Below, piece after piece: positions 25,545 to 37,615 of a DNA stretch of 64,000 nt. The notes under the pieces were generated by a model, which had not been told where the DNA came from, ran no database searches, and saw only the letters and a list, made by a program, of their open reading frames with translations. Made by a program: the position numbers and the translations under genes. Every line of letters starts with the position of its first letter. Within the stretch, counting starts at the first letter, position 1. The DNA lies in NCBI GenBank assembly GCA_027604185.1, contig JADGKB010000033.1, forward strand, positions 62,001 to 126,000, read 5' to 3'. Source of the DNA: Boothiomyces macroporosus. Taxonomy: Eukaryota > Chytridiomycota > Chytridiomycetes > Rhizophydiales > Terramycetaceae.

Positions 25545-25579
25545 TATAGAATTTTTTAGACACTTTTTAACTTTTTTAA

Positions 25580-26280
25580 ATGACAGTCGAAAACGTTGTT
25601 GGCTTTTATGGAGAGGACCATTTGGTTGAAAAGTTGATCACCGACTTGGGAACCAACAGCCAGATATATCTAGACAACAAGTACTATTCGGCGACTCTGT
25701 TCTTGAAAAAGAGGCAGCTCGGCGGTGCTGTTATATATGTATTTGACCAGGTAGATCAACCCTGATTTAGGAATTCAATGTAAATGAATTGCAGCCTTTC
25801 CAAGATGTATCAGTGAAGCTATGTGTGGGCAACAATGAACAAGTACAGTTACAATGTTTGGATTTTGGGTTTGAATATGTGGAAATAGAAAACAAAGAAA
25901 GATTAATTGAAGCCTTGGAATGTAATATATGGAAAGAAATGCAGCTGAAGCAGAATGTCGATTATGAATTGGAAATGGCAGAGTTTGATGATACCACAGT
26001 AGGCTCTGAAACCGTCCATGGAGACTTTGGAGACTTCCAAAAAGCAACAGATCTGGATGAATTCATGGATACTATAGATTTAAATGAAGTAGATGCAATG
26101 AGAAGCATGTTACAAGAAACGAGCAACAATGACGGGTTCGAAAGTATTCTAAACGCAATCAAAGATATCAAGAGTAGTTTGTTTTTAATCGCAGGAAACG
26201 CAGACACCAAAGGCCTTGATGAACGGCGCAAAATCGCGGAAAATGTAGCTTTAGCCTTCTCGATGGCATTTCCAGAATGA
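25580..26280 (+). CDS. AAGAB: Adaptin-binding protein p34 family (AAGAB/IRC6)
   Basis: The family chaperones assembly of clathrin adaptors AP-1 and AP-2. Two exons with a 20-nt intron give an N-terminal pseudo-GTPase-like part (VENVVGFYGEDHLVEKLI; AVIYVFDQ; LQCLDFGFEYVEIENKERLI) and the C-terminal helical block DERRKIAENVALAFSMAFPE, which mirrors the family's signature ending. A Glu/Asp-rich linker joins them. Length (about 228 residues) is within range. Confidence 0.78.
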
Positions 26281-26324
26281 TAGATCACAAGAACAGAGAT
26301 CGATTTGGTAATAAATGAAAGTAT

Positions 26325-26645
26325 TTATTCTGGTAATTGTTCCAAGCAGTTTGCAATCATTTCATGCGCTTCGTTCAACAAATCTCCGCTATTGTTAATC
26401 GGTTTTACAGTTCGGCTTGTCCTGGAGCAATAGATCCATCATCTTCCTTGATGGCGCCATCTTTCCACTGTACTTAGATTTACATTACCAATTCGTCGAT
26501 AGCGTGTAGTTGGTCTTGCAGAGCGGTGATATCCTTTTCATTGTATTTGCCGCCATCTAGATAGCTTTTCAACTTTACACAGATGGCTTCCACTTTATCT
26601 TCAAACTCTTTTACCTGTAGTTATATTACTTCTTACTTTAGTCAT
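26325..26645 (-). CDS. Small helical acidic protein, function unknown
   Basis: Four exons with introns of 22, 21 and 20 nt encode about 85 residues. The sequence is acidic and helical (VKEFEDKVEAICVKLKSYLD; KDITALQDQLHAIDELWKDG; LLNEAHEMIANCLEQLPE), with a PGQAEL turn. There is no signal peptide or membrane segment. No single open frame covers it, so it is easily missed. The good coding character across three exact-length introns makes me think it is real. It is convergent with the AAGAB gene. Confidence 0.6.
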
Positions 26646-26692
26646 TGAGAAACGTGACGAAAAAATTAAACGTTAGGAACAATTTATTAGAA

Positions 26693-27232
26693 TTACAATA
26701 CTAAGGTAGCAACAACACCTACAGCAGTAATTAACCCAGCGCACACTTTAAGGTTGGATGCGTGAGACAAAACACCGTAAACTGCAGGTCCTTGAGAATA
26801 GTTTGGAGCAAGAGCTGCAGCCCCATAAGTTTGATTTTTAGCATCAGTTGGAACAGCAGTGTTAGTGTAAGTAGCGGTAGCAACAGTGGTAGTAGTTTGT
26901 GAAGCCAAGTAAGCTTCCCAGTCAGCCAAGGATTTCATGACTAATGCAGTCATGTTCCCAAAGTCTGAGCGGAACTTTTCTGCTTCAGGGATATCACCGG
27001 CAACAACTTGAACTGCTTTCAATGAAGCAACAAAGTCGGCAGACAATCCTTTGGCAGCATATACATTATCTGCAGCTTTGAAAACAGCAACGATTTCTCC
27101 AGCACAAGCAGAGTCTGAGATGCTTTTCGCCTCAGTGGACAAGTTGGCCCAAAGCTGGCTTTCGAATGGGTTCAATTTGTTTGTGATGGTTTGTGCTGAT
27201 ACTGATAATACAAAAAGCGATAATAGCTGCAT
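26693..27232 (-). CDS. Secreted, putatively GPI-anchored surface protein
   Basis: This intronless frame of 179 residues starts with a signal-peptide-like MQLLSLFVLSVSAQTI and ends with a hydrophobic stretch (VCAGLITAVGVVATLVL) with no basic tail, the layout of a GPI-anchored protein. A Thr/Ala-rich linker (SQTTTTVATATYTNTAV) precedes the end. Several NxT/NxS glycosylation sites are present. The N-terminal domain is helical and Ala-rich with single Cys residues. It is probably a cell-surface protein, and PIG-X elsewhere in the window shows GPI synthesis exists. No family recognised. Confidence 0.65.
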   Translation of the reverse strand: MQLLSLFVLSVSAQTITNKLNPFESQLWANLSTEAKSISDSACAGEIVAVFKAADNVYAAKGLSADFVASLKAVQVVAGDIPEAEKFRSDFGNMTALVMKSLADWEAYLASQTTTTVATATYTNTAVPTDAKNQTYGAAALAPNYSQGPAVYGVLSHASNLKVCAGLITAVGVVATLVL

Positions 27233-27679
27233 TCTAAATTTCTATTTAGGAAGAAAAGCTCAACTGAATTTTTAAAGGGGTCGCCGCAAATCGCCACTCC
27301 AAAATGAAAGTATGCCACAATGGAGCCCACGCTGAGCAAACAAGAAACTAGTACTTGGATGACGAAGCTGGTAGTAAAAATAGGACAGATACGTTAACAA
27401 TGCTATGATTTTTCATTGATTCACTGGCAGCAGCTGTTATTCTTCCTGCCTAAAGTGGTCACAATTTTCTGGGATCTGGATCGGGTACTAATTGTGGTTT
27501 AGAATAAACCAAGGAGGTCAACCAAAATCAGTATAGAAACCCAATCCTGCTAGTATTGCCAAGCAAAAAGCAACGGAATTGCATTGAGTTGAGCCGCTTG
27601 AGATTTTAAAACTAGACATTTGCGGTGGATATTCATAAAATCACTGTGTAACAATAGTAAAAAAATCTTGTTGGTGCTT
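27233..27679. other. 447-bp stretch with no gene seen
   Basis: The gap lies between the starts of the putative GPI protein gene and the end of GET3. I found no coding frame, tRNA or clear snRNA here. It includes a GC-richer patch near 27420-27500. It may be the promoter of the surface protein. Confidence 0.4.
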
Positions 27680-28707
27680 TTATTCAGGCTTGTAAGGATG
27701 GATCAGCATTTCGGAAAAGGATTTGATTGTATCGACGCCTCTGATTTCGTTTGTCAATAGTGGCATCTTTACGACATGGAAATCTTCGTAAAGTTCACTG
27801 ATTTGCTCCAAATACTTTGCCTGCATTTTGGCCCTCACAAGGCATTGCTCACAATTTGAACCTTGATTAACTCTAATATACCTTTCTTTGGATATAGCAA
27901 TTGGTTAACCACAATGTTGTGAGTGTCGATGTGGTAAGATGTGAGTTCTTGAATCATTCTTTCTGTTTCGTACAAGGACAAGAATTCTGAAATGCACACG
28001 CAGACAAAGGTAGTCTTGTCTGCATCCTGGAATTGATTGTTAACCTCTTGGATTGTTGTTCTCATGGACTCTAACTTTGCAAACATATCTTCTTGGCCAG
28101 CTTCCATACCCATCATTGGCCCAAACTGCTGCATCATTGGGCCTAATTGTTGTCCCATCTGAGAGAATTTACCCAATGCTTTATCCAAAACTGCAGGGAA
28201 TGACAAGAATCTCAAAGTGTGTCCAGTTGGTGCAGTATCAAATACTATACAAGAGTAATCCATAGATTTAACAAGTCTATGTTACATTAGACTTACTTCA
28301 TGACTTCAGCAAATGACATGGCTTCATCTACACCAGGAATAGCAAATGCAATATCTTCCAATTGGCTCTTTAATCCAGTATTCCCAGCTATATTAGTATT
28401 ATTTACAATTTTCAATCATTTCTTGAATTGCTCCAGTTGGATCAATTTCCATGGCGTATAAATTAGTGTATCCTTTGACCAATTCTGGATTCTTTGAAAA
28501 CTTTTGGCCAAATGCATCGGATAAGTTGTGAGCTGGGTCAGTTGAAATTAGCAGAACGCTATCACGCACCTTTGCCAATTGGGTGGCCAAACTACAACTG
28601 GTGGTTGTCTTTCCAACACCTCCTTTACCGCCTACGAATACCCATCGCAACGATTCTTGATCCAAAATATTTTGCAGTGATGGTTCCAATTCGAGATCGT
28701 CTGCCAT
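27680..28707 (-). CDS. GET3: GET3/ASNA1 tail-anchored protein targeting ATPase
   Basis: GET3 captures tail-anchored membrane proteins and delivers them to the ER. Four exons with introns of 19, 20 and 20 nt give the deviant P-loop [20 protein letters not shown], switch [32 protein letters not shown], the switch [18 protein letters not shown], the Met-rich groove region ([17 protein letters not shown]), the zinc CxxC ([17 protein letters not shown]) and the C-terminal [16 protein letters not shown]. All key parts are intact. The start ATG at 28707 is 27 bp downstream of the WDR62-like stop on the same strand. Confidence 0.96.
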
Positions 28708-28734
28708 TAGAAAGTTTAGGAAAATTTTAAAAAG

Positions 28735-31700
28735 TTATTTATTCAGTTTAGATTGGACCTTTTCTACGAGCAAGTCAGAATATCTTTCCAACAGGTCTTG
28801 AACCCACTTGTCCTCAAAATTAATTCCAGCAGCGCAAACTGATATATTCTGCACTTTTTTCATAGTTGCCGTTGCTTCCACATCACCATACTTTAGTATG
28901 CTCTCTGCTGCTCTATCCGCTAGTGTTTGAAACAGCGCCAAATCCTCTTTAGAAATGGTAGTATTAGGGCTGCTGTCAGAAGATTCTGATTTTGGAGTTT
29001 CTTTCAGTACCTGCTCCACTGATCTGTCTTTGGGTTGCAGCACGGATATTCCCATACCGCTTAGTTTCAAATTCACTTTTTCAATTTCATTTCTGGTTTC
29101 TTCTCGTTTACGCTGCAAAAGCTGGGATGGGCTATTCAACTCTGTAAACTTCACTGGGGTTTGAGCTCTGGACGATATATCAGAATTGCTGCTAGTGAAT
29201 GCATTTACTGGAGATGAAGTTGTACTGGGTGGTATAGGAGAATTCTTTTTTAGGAATTGAGTTGTCAAAGTAGCCGGCGCACTAGTGTCCATTTGGTTCA
29301 ACAATACTTTGTCATACTCGAACGGATCTATATCTTCGTCAGAGTCTGATTCGATTTGATCAGAAAATGGCGTAGCAGTTACTATAGACTCTCGACTTTC
29401 TGACATGCGTAGTTCAGGGGTTGTATGATCCACAGTATGGACGGGTAAATCTTCAGCTTGTAACAGTGCATTAGTAGTTGGCAGCGGAGAAGTAAGAAAT
29501 CTTACTCGTGGTGTATCAAACTGTTTCGTAGGAGAACTTTCCAAGGAATATCTTCTAAACATTGCCGGCTTGGCTATTACTGGCTCAGAGCTTGGTATTT
29601 CTGAAAATAGCTGTATTCCAGCATTATCAACTCTCTAATGTCAATTAATTGTACCTGTGCCCATTTCCCTGTTACAACAGGTATTTCAACTGGGTGTTGG
29701 ATATCTATATTAGTAGGTCGAGCCCAAATTGGAAGGTTATTATCATCAAAATCGAATACAATAGGTGAAGGGTTGGATCTGTGAAGTGCCTTATTTCCCG
29801 CTGTTTTAACCCTTAAACCGTTGATTCTTCGATGTATGTTCTCTGGTACTTTCCAGATGAATATCGACCCATTAGCACTTGATGATACAATTCTAGAAGA
29901 ATTGTTTACAAAGGCCAATCCAGTAATCAAATCACCATGCCCGAATCCTTCTGCAAGAGACAGTCCTGTTTGCGGATCAATTAAATGAACAGATTTATCT
30001 GATGAACCAGCACACATTATACTACCAGACGGATCAAAGATTATTGTATTCAAGAATGGCTGAGACTTTACAGTTACATCTTGTGATTTGTTTGATAGAT
30101 TAAAAGATTTGGCAACTTTGCCTGTATTTACACTGAGACTATTAATTTTCTTATCTTGGGTGATGGCAATCAAGGTTTCGTTATCAGTCGATACGGCAAA
30201 ATCGTAAACTGTCGATTTCATTGGTGTATTTCGGTATGCGGCATAATGGTTATTCCAAGTTAGTAATAACTACCTTTTGGACTGACCTGAAAATTATTGA
30301 TTTATCAGCTCCACAACTAATTAGTTTCTTTCCATGATCTGCAAATTGCATTGCCGTTAGAGTGGACGTATGCTCATCCAAAGTTTGGATAATGTCAAAT
30401 GTTCCAGCTGAGTTCAGTTCAGCATTAAATATATGTACAAATCTATCTCTACTTGCAGATGCCAACAATAACTCCTTGTCGCCTGAATTAATTTAGATTA
30501 CCCAACAGTGTAAAATCAAGCGCCATTACTTCTCCGTCATGTGCCTCTATATTGGTTATTTTTTGAAATGAATCAAAAGAGTATATTCCAATATTCCCAA
30601 GTCGGTCTCCACAAGCAATCATATTTAGTTTAGGATCAATAGCAAGAGAACGGATTCCAGTTCTTTCAGTACTGGATTTTACATCAACAGAAGATCCGAT
30701 TTCTCATTAAAAACAATTTACTTTCAAGATATCGGTATTTTATAGCTCCTTTGATATCTGCGGTCAAGATATTCTCTAGTTCCGGTGCTTGATGCATCAA
30801 ACTGTCAACATTCAGCATTTCTGTGTTCCAAAATCGAACGCTTCCATCAGAAGAATAAGATATAAACCCGTCTTTGAAGTGTCCTTCATATTCCTTCAAT
30901 CCCCAAATACAATCAGAATGAAATTTCAAGCTTTTGTATATTTGGACATCTTTTAGATTTGTAATATCCAATACAACCAAATTCTTGTTGCTATAGAGCA
31001 CAATCATGAAATCCCTATTTGCTTGATGACTCAACCGGATTGCAACTACCTGGGGAAATATTTTTAAATTGTATTCCTCGCTAGGTTAATATAAACTACG
31101 TTTCTTTAAATTCAGCACCGGCTAGCAATGGATCTGGTGGGGGCAAGTTGCCCATATGCTTGAACGTCTTTGGATCAAATAATCTAATCTTCCCATCTGA
31201 TCCTCCACACGAAAAGTACTTTTCAGTCACATAGATACAGCTTCCTCTACTCATCCTGATATCCACCCATTTATCCAGCTCTTTATTTTCATTAAACATC
31301 AACACTATTCCTTCGCTAGTAATACAATACGTATATGTCACACTGTCTATCTTATGACAGGCGACATCGACAATAATGCTTGATCGATGCTCCCTCATTA
31401 TTCCTGATTTTCCTTCCAAAATATACTGGTCCTCCTTGTATTCCACATCCCAAAACCTTAAATGCTTGTGTCCGGCGGTAACAAAGAACTGTTGTTGAAC
31501 ATCAAATGTAAGCGCATGCACTTTAACTGCTAATTTTACAGACACCTTTCGCTCTGTTTTCCAGTCCCATAGTATAACTTGGCCGTCGTGATGGTACCCA
31601 ACTGATACTAACGAATTACCATCTGGTGAAAATTCTACTGCTTGGATACCATACTTATGCCCCGTCAATACCTTTTCTACACTGTATTTGGTCAAATCAT

Positions 31701-31998
31701 AAATGAGTATTCTTGGTTGATGTCCAGTCTTGTTAGTAAATAATACCTCTCCTACAGCCAAGTATTTACCATCGCTGGTACAAGACAGGCATGATATTGA
31801 TCGTAGCTTTAGTGAATCATAAATATGTTGCACTTGCTGATCAGTGTAATAATCGTAAAATACTATTGAAGCACCACATGGATAAATCAAAAGCGATCTA
31901 GATGGGACAATACATATTCCAGAATTATTGGCTGTGATTCCTAGGATTGCCTCCAGTTCAATCTAGGTTAGTTTTTCGCTTTCCTTTTTCTTGTTCAT
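28735..31998 (-). CDS. WDR62/MAPKBP1-like WD40 scaffold protein
   Basis: The animal homologues are JNK-pathway and centrosome or spindle scaffolds with two WD40 propellers. Family-type text includes ILGITANNSGICIV, VEKVLTGHKYGIQAVEFSPD, VYTYCITSEGIVLMFNENKE, WVDIRMSRGSCIYV, FHSDCIWGLKEYEGHF, YSSDGSVRFWNTE, DRFVHIFNAELN and FIWKVPENIHRRI. A Ser/Pro-rich tail ends with a helical segment at 28735. Four introns are normal 19-20 nt GT-AG. Two joins are not canonical. An in-frame TAG after codon 11 (31963-31965) goes away only if a GA-AG 21-nt intron is spliced, and a 19-nt intron at 30255-30273 ends GG. These may be sequence errors, rare splice sites or early decay. The start at 31998 is therefore provisional. 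Confidence 0.78.
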
Positions 31999-32103
31999 TT
32001 TAAAGAAACAAAATTTTCGAGAGGTTAAACTATAATGGATTACGTAATTGTCGTATGATCTCGCAAGACAAAAGGAATACTACTGAAACATCTTTATTTA
32101 AAC

Positions 32104-33137
<1,034 letters not shown>

Positions 33138-33737
33138 TTATAGGTTGGCAGTGCCTTTGGCAAAGTAACTTGTCCCAGAGTCACTCTGTTTATATAATAA
33201 TTCGCCATTAATCCCACTGCCTTTTTGCGGGCCAACTCTAACTACAACTTGTCCATCTACCCCATCGGTATATCCACTCGCCAGTGGATTGCACGTAAGA
33301 ACCAAGTTGCTCTGGTACTCTAACCATGTGTTGAATGAATTCAGCTCTAGATCTTCCTTGATTTGATGAGTCAAAATAACTAGGCTGCCTTTCAAACAGT
33401 CGATAATCTTTTTCATTACTATTAGGGTGCTTTTCAGGTCACCAGTAAACAGCAAAGGGGTAATATCATCAATAATCAAATGCTTTTCAAGATTGTTTTG
33501 AACTAATTCATAAATATCTCCAAGCTCCATACAATCGATAAACTTGTAATCCACATTGATTCCCAACTTCTTTTGTATGTGTTGGTAGTGCTCCCTGTCC
33601 TGAGAAAATCCGAGAAACAAAATCGGTCCTGAAAGCAAAGTCAAGAATGGAAACAATAGAAACGATCCGTTGGATGTAATTGTATCTCTGATTAAAAAAA
33701 TAGAATCTGATTGGTAATTTATAAGCGTTTTTATCAT
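33138..33737 (-). CDS. ELP6: Elongator complex protein 6
   Basis: ELP6 is a RecA-fold partner of ELP4 and ELP5 in Elongator. The intronless frame of 199 residues has IFLIRDTITSNGSFLLFPFL, GPILFLGFSQDREHYQHIQK, KLGINVDYKFIDCM, HLIIDDITPLLFTGD and SLVILTHQIKEDLE, matching the family pattern and length. No Walker A is expected in ELP6 and none is seen. The start ATG at 33737 is 28 bp from the ATG of the divergent CHS5 gene. Confidence 0.85.
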   Translation of the reverse strand: MIKTLINYQSDSIFLIRDTITSNGSFLLFPFLTLLSGPILFLGFSQDREHYQHIQKKLGINVDYKFIDCMELGDIYELVQNNLEKHLIIDDITPLLFTGDLKSTLIVMKKIIDCLKGSLVILTHQIKEDLELNSFNTWLEYQSNLVLTCNPLASGYTDGVDGQVVVRVGPQKGSGINGELLYKQSDSGTSYFAKGTANL

Positions 33738-33765
33738 TTTGATTTCACAAAAAAATTTGAAAAAG
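33738..33765. promoter_or_regulatory. 28-bp divergent spacer between ELP6 and CHS5
   Basis: The sequence between the two start codons is T- and A-rich and begins with TTTGATTTC next to the ELP6 ATG, giving CATTTTGATTT when the start codon is included. The same string borders the CWC27 ATG at 24082-24084. Confidence 0.65.
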
Positions 33766-34661
33766 ATGCCTGAAGTCTCGTCTGTTCAATTTTCAATAGG
33801 AAAGGTATTTGATGTTAACAAGATTGACGCTGGATTGGCGATCCTCTTGTCGCCTGACAATCATGTGGTTGAGATTCCATCTTCAATGCTCCCCGATAGA
33901 GTGGTAGTTGGTATAGTGAATCTAACAAAGGTGGGAATCATCTAATCATAGGTAAATTATACTAACGCAGGATCGATTGTAAATGTAACTATAGAAAGAA
34001 ACAAGGAAGAAGAATCAAGAGAGCTGCAGGAATTCCAAGCACTCCAAACTGAAATTTACCAAACCTTTTCTCAACCCCCTGTTACCCCTCAAATTTCAGT
34101 CAAAAAGACTACCCAGACCTCAATAATAATTAAATGGAATCCATTAGTCTTGAACAGCGCGACTTTTAGGGGAATCGATGTCTACAGGAACGGAATCAAG
34201 TTGGGACTAAAGCCAACCCAATTATCTACTCAGGTCAAGCTTACCGGGTTGAGTGTTGGTATTCGTTACTAATATAGCGGCAAAATATGAAATTTATATT
34301 GTGTTACGAACGTCTGCGGGATCATTTACCAGTAATAAGCTGGAAGCAGAAACACATACAATGGAAAATCTCACTGGTTTATATCCATGCTTTGGAGCAT
34401 TCTCCAATGATGCCGATATTGATGTCCTTATTGATTTATTGGGTAAACCGAATTAATCCAGGCAGAATAGGTGCGAGTTACAGTGATGATTTGACTAGTG
34501 AAAATACTCATTTGGTTTGCTCATTACCAAAAGGACCAAAGTATGAGAAAGCGTTAGAATTGAATATCCCAATTGTCACCCCAGAATTCCTGAAATCATG
34601 CGAGCAATTGGGCAAAGTCCAACCTGCTGGAACCTTTTATATTTCAAAGTCATCCTTTTAA
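33766..34661 (+). CDS. CHS5: CHS5-like exomer scaffold (FN3-BRCT)
   Basis: Chs5 is the scaffold of exomer, which carries chitin synthase and other cargo from the trans-Golgi to the surface. Four exons with introns of 21, 19 and 19 nt give the N-terminal dimerisation segment (SVQFSIGKVFDVNKIDAGLA; NHVVEIPSSMLPD; AGSIVNVTIERNKEEE), an FN3 domain (TTQTSIIIKWNPLVLNSATF; RGIDVYRNGIKLG; YEIYIVLRTSAGSF) and a BRCT domain (NTHLVCSLPKGPKYEK; NIPIVTPEFLKSCEQLGKV). It stops soon after BRCT at about 265 residues, so the long acidic or Lys-rich tail of yeast Chs5 is missing. The family is fungal, which supports the lineage call. Confidence 0.88.
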
Positions 34662-34697
34662 CAATGTCCTTGTAATAAACTTGCTCTTTTTTCCAAA

Positions 34698-35424
34698 ATG
34701 ATTCGAATCAAGAATTTTACAGTCCCCATTACAACAAAGTACACTGAACTACAACCACATCTGAGTAAGATAATGGAATTCAAACCGTTCCTAAAGTGGC
34801 AAGCGAATATCGCTTCTCAGGATCTATCGCAAATAAAGATAAATCAAATCATTGTCCAGGACGTTGATTACTTTGGATCAAGAATCGGCTTTGTCAAATT
34901 TAAAGTGGATATGACTTGGTTGGACGGTACACCTTTGCCTGGAATTGTGTTTTGTAGAGGAGATGCTGTTGCAATCCTTGTTATTTTACAGTCAGCAGAT
35001 TTGAAAAAAGTAGTAATGGTACAACAACCAAGACTTCCGATTGGATCGATGGGCTTTTCGGAGCTACCTGCTGGCATGTTGGGTACTATTATTTAATACA
35101 GATGACTCGAATTCATTTGTAGGAACTGCTGCCCAAGAATTAAAGGAAGAAACTGGCTTAGTTATAGAGCATGATGAATTAGTGCACTTGAATACCTTGG
35201 CTCCTTCACCTGGTGGTTGCGATGAATACTTGGGGTTGTATTATGTTGAAAAAGAGATGGAGACTAGCGAAATATTGGAGCTTGAAGGTAAAGTTTGCGG
35301 ATTGAGAGAGCATGGCGAGCGTATTTCACTCAAACTGGTTGATTTTGAAGAATTGTACTCTAGCAAAAGCTTGCCTGTCCTAGCTGCAGTCGCGTTGTAC
35401 AAGAAACACAAGAATATAATGTGA
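34698..35424 (+). CDS. Nudix hydrolase, ADP-sugar pyrophosphatase type
   Basis: Two exons with a 19-nt intron give about 235 residues. The layout resembles the NUDT14/ADP-ribose-type group: an N-terminal beta domain, then ADLKKVVMVQQPRLPIG, ELPAGML and the Nudix box region TAAQELKEETGLVI. The box has Gln in place of the usual Arg of REUXEE. SPGGCDEYLGLYYVEKEM follows, a motif typical of sugar-nucleotide Nudix enzymes. The intron falls inside the box, between the glycine and the helix. It probably cleaves nucleoside-diphosphate sugars; the substrate is not certain. The ending is 9 bp from the convergent iPGM stop. Confidence 0.82.
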
Positions 35425-35433
35425 TCAACATTT

Positions 35434-37008
35434 TTATTTTCTCAATAGTGAATGGCCAGTCATTTCTTTTGGTACATCTAGTCCCATTACTTCCAAAACT
35501 GTTGGAGCAACATCACATAGAGAGCCAGAGATATTTTCTTTGAATACGTGGCTAGTGCTTGTCATGATAAATGGCACTGGGTTAGTTGTGTGAGCAGTAT
35601 GTGGTTCACCATTTTCAGGGTTGATCATTTTCTCTGCATTTCCATGATCTGCAGTTACAAACAGAACGTATCCGGCCTTTTTACATGCTTCGTAAATGAT
35701 ACCAATTCCCTTGTCTGTAGCTTCGACACCTTTTCTTGCAGCTTCGTAAACACCAGTGTGCCCAACCATATCTAAAATAAATCAAAGACTACCTGGTGGA
35801 GCAAAGTTCATTACTACTAATCCATACTTGTTGGTCAAAACAGTTTCTGCGACTTTTTCAGCAACTTCAATGGCACTCATTTCTGGTTTCAAGTCATAAG
35901 TAGCTACTTTAGGGGAGGCAATCAATTCACGGTCTTCTAAAGGATATGAGGCTTCTGTTCCCCCATTAAAGAAGAATGTTACATGAGCATACTTTTCAGT
36001 TTCTGCAATGTGGCATTGTGGGATCTTCTTCTTTCCTACCCATTCAGCCAATACGTTATCCATTGATTGTGGAGGGAAGATGTTTGGGAATGGATAATCA
36101 CTCTTGTATTGAGTCATGGTGACAATAGTCAAATTCTTTGGTTGTACAGCAGTTTCAAAAGGTAGCGGCGGGATGCCCAAGGCAAGAGTAACTACATTTA
36201 ACTATAAAATACTTTCCCTCATACGGTCGCTACGGAAATTGAAGCAGACTAGTACAGAGTCATCTGTAATCAGTCCATTAGTGTCCCCAATGATTGGCTT
36301 CAAGAATTCATCAGTTTCATTTTGTGCGTAACGATCTTCAACTGTTTTCAATAAATCATTTGATTTTTCGCCCAATCCTTGAACAATTCCTTCATATGCA
36401 ATCTTGATTCTTTCCCATCTCTTATCACGGTCCATAGCATAATATCTTCCGGTCACAGTAGCTACTTTACCATATTGAAGTGTTTCAAAATATTTCAACA
36501 AATCACCCAAGTATCCAGTTAACGACTTTGGTGCGGTGTCTCTTCCATCACCAATAACATGAACATAAGTGTGTGGGATACCGTATTCTTTTGCTGCTTT
36601 TACTAAATACTTCAAGTGATCAATGTGTGCATGAACACCGCCATCTGATACCAAACCCATCAACATCAACTTTCCTTGTTGCTTGGCTTTTGCAAAAGCC
36701 ATTTGTACATTTTCAGCATTTTTAAGAGTATCTTCCTTGATGGCGAGTTCAATACGAACAATATCTTGGTAAACAATTCTTCCAGCTCCAATATTTAAAT
36801 GGCCAACTTCAGAGTTGCCCATCAATCCATCAGGCAAACCTACATTCAAACCGTGAGCAAATAGCTTGGTGCTTGGATATTGCTTGGCAAGAGAGGTCAT
36901 TACTGGGGTGTCTGCATGCAAAATAGCGTCGCCGTTTGATTCGTTTTCAGGGGCAATTCCCCATCCGTCAATACAAATCAGACATGCTTTGTTTTTCAAG
37001 TTTTCCAT
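35434..37008 (-). CDS. 2,3-bisphosphoglycerate-independent phosphoglycerate mutase
   Basis: iPGM interconverts 3- and 2-phosphoglycerate in glycolysis using two Mn ions and a phosphoserine. Three exons, introns of 21 nt each, give the full enzyme: ACLICIDGWGIAPENESNGD, the nucleophile block GLMGNSEVGHLNIGAGRIVY, the DGGVHAHIDHL motif, VIGDGRDTAPKS, TGRYYAMDRDKRWER, CFNFRSDRMRE, HVTFFFNGGTE, MNFAPPDMVGHTG and the metal site VTADHGNAEKM. I start at the ATG at 37008 (MENLKNKACLICIDGWG); the frame is open a little further upstream to a non-ATG codon. It is convergent with the Nudix gene. Confidence 0.96.
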
Positions 37009-37615
37009 TACTTTTTGATGACAAAATTTCAAATTTCCTTTTTCAGTTAATTAAATTGCGATGATCAATTCAAAGTAATCCGTCCAAGCGATTGCAGGAA
37101 TACATCCAACCTGTCTTGTTTCTTGCTGCAGTTCACGTATCACCCGGTATCTTTTGCTTACTGAAACTGAGAAAATGTCTCATTCCAGTAGCTTCAATTT
37201 CGCAAACGTGATAGTATCAGTGTGCAGTTGAAGGAGATTGAGGTGGATAGATTGAAGCGATCATACTCTGAAAATAGCATTGAAATTTGGAACGATAATT
37301 TTGGCAGATCGAATACGTTGTTGGGTATAGAATACCGATTCTATACGTGTTTAATACATGTATTGAGAAATGTATTGAGTTTGCTGTTACTAAATAGTAT
37401 AGCCGCATGGTAGGATTCTGCAGATCCCTCAAACCAAATAAATATTTGGCTAATATAAAGATCTAGTAATAAAAGACAGTTTATGGATACCACTGGTTAA
37501 CACAAAGCCAAACTTGGTGTAGAGAAATGAATACACCTAGTCCCGATTTACGTTTTTTCTTATCCAAAAAAAAGTCGTTTCCAGACGCCAATCTTATTTA
37601 AACCTGCAATAGACC
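37009..37615. other. Upstream region between iPGM and velvet copy 1, no gene seen
   Basis: This 607-bp divergent gap marks the left edge of the velvet array. Short open frames on both strands near 37217-37432 have no family character. Confidence 0.4.

Noticed and set aside
28735..29562. Separate Ser-rich gene downstream of the WD40 protein
   Set aside because: A 20-nt intron joins it in frame to the WD40 part; the ATG is internal.
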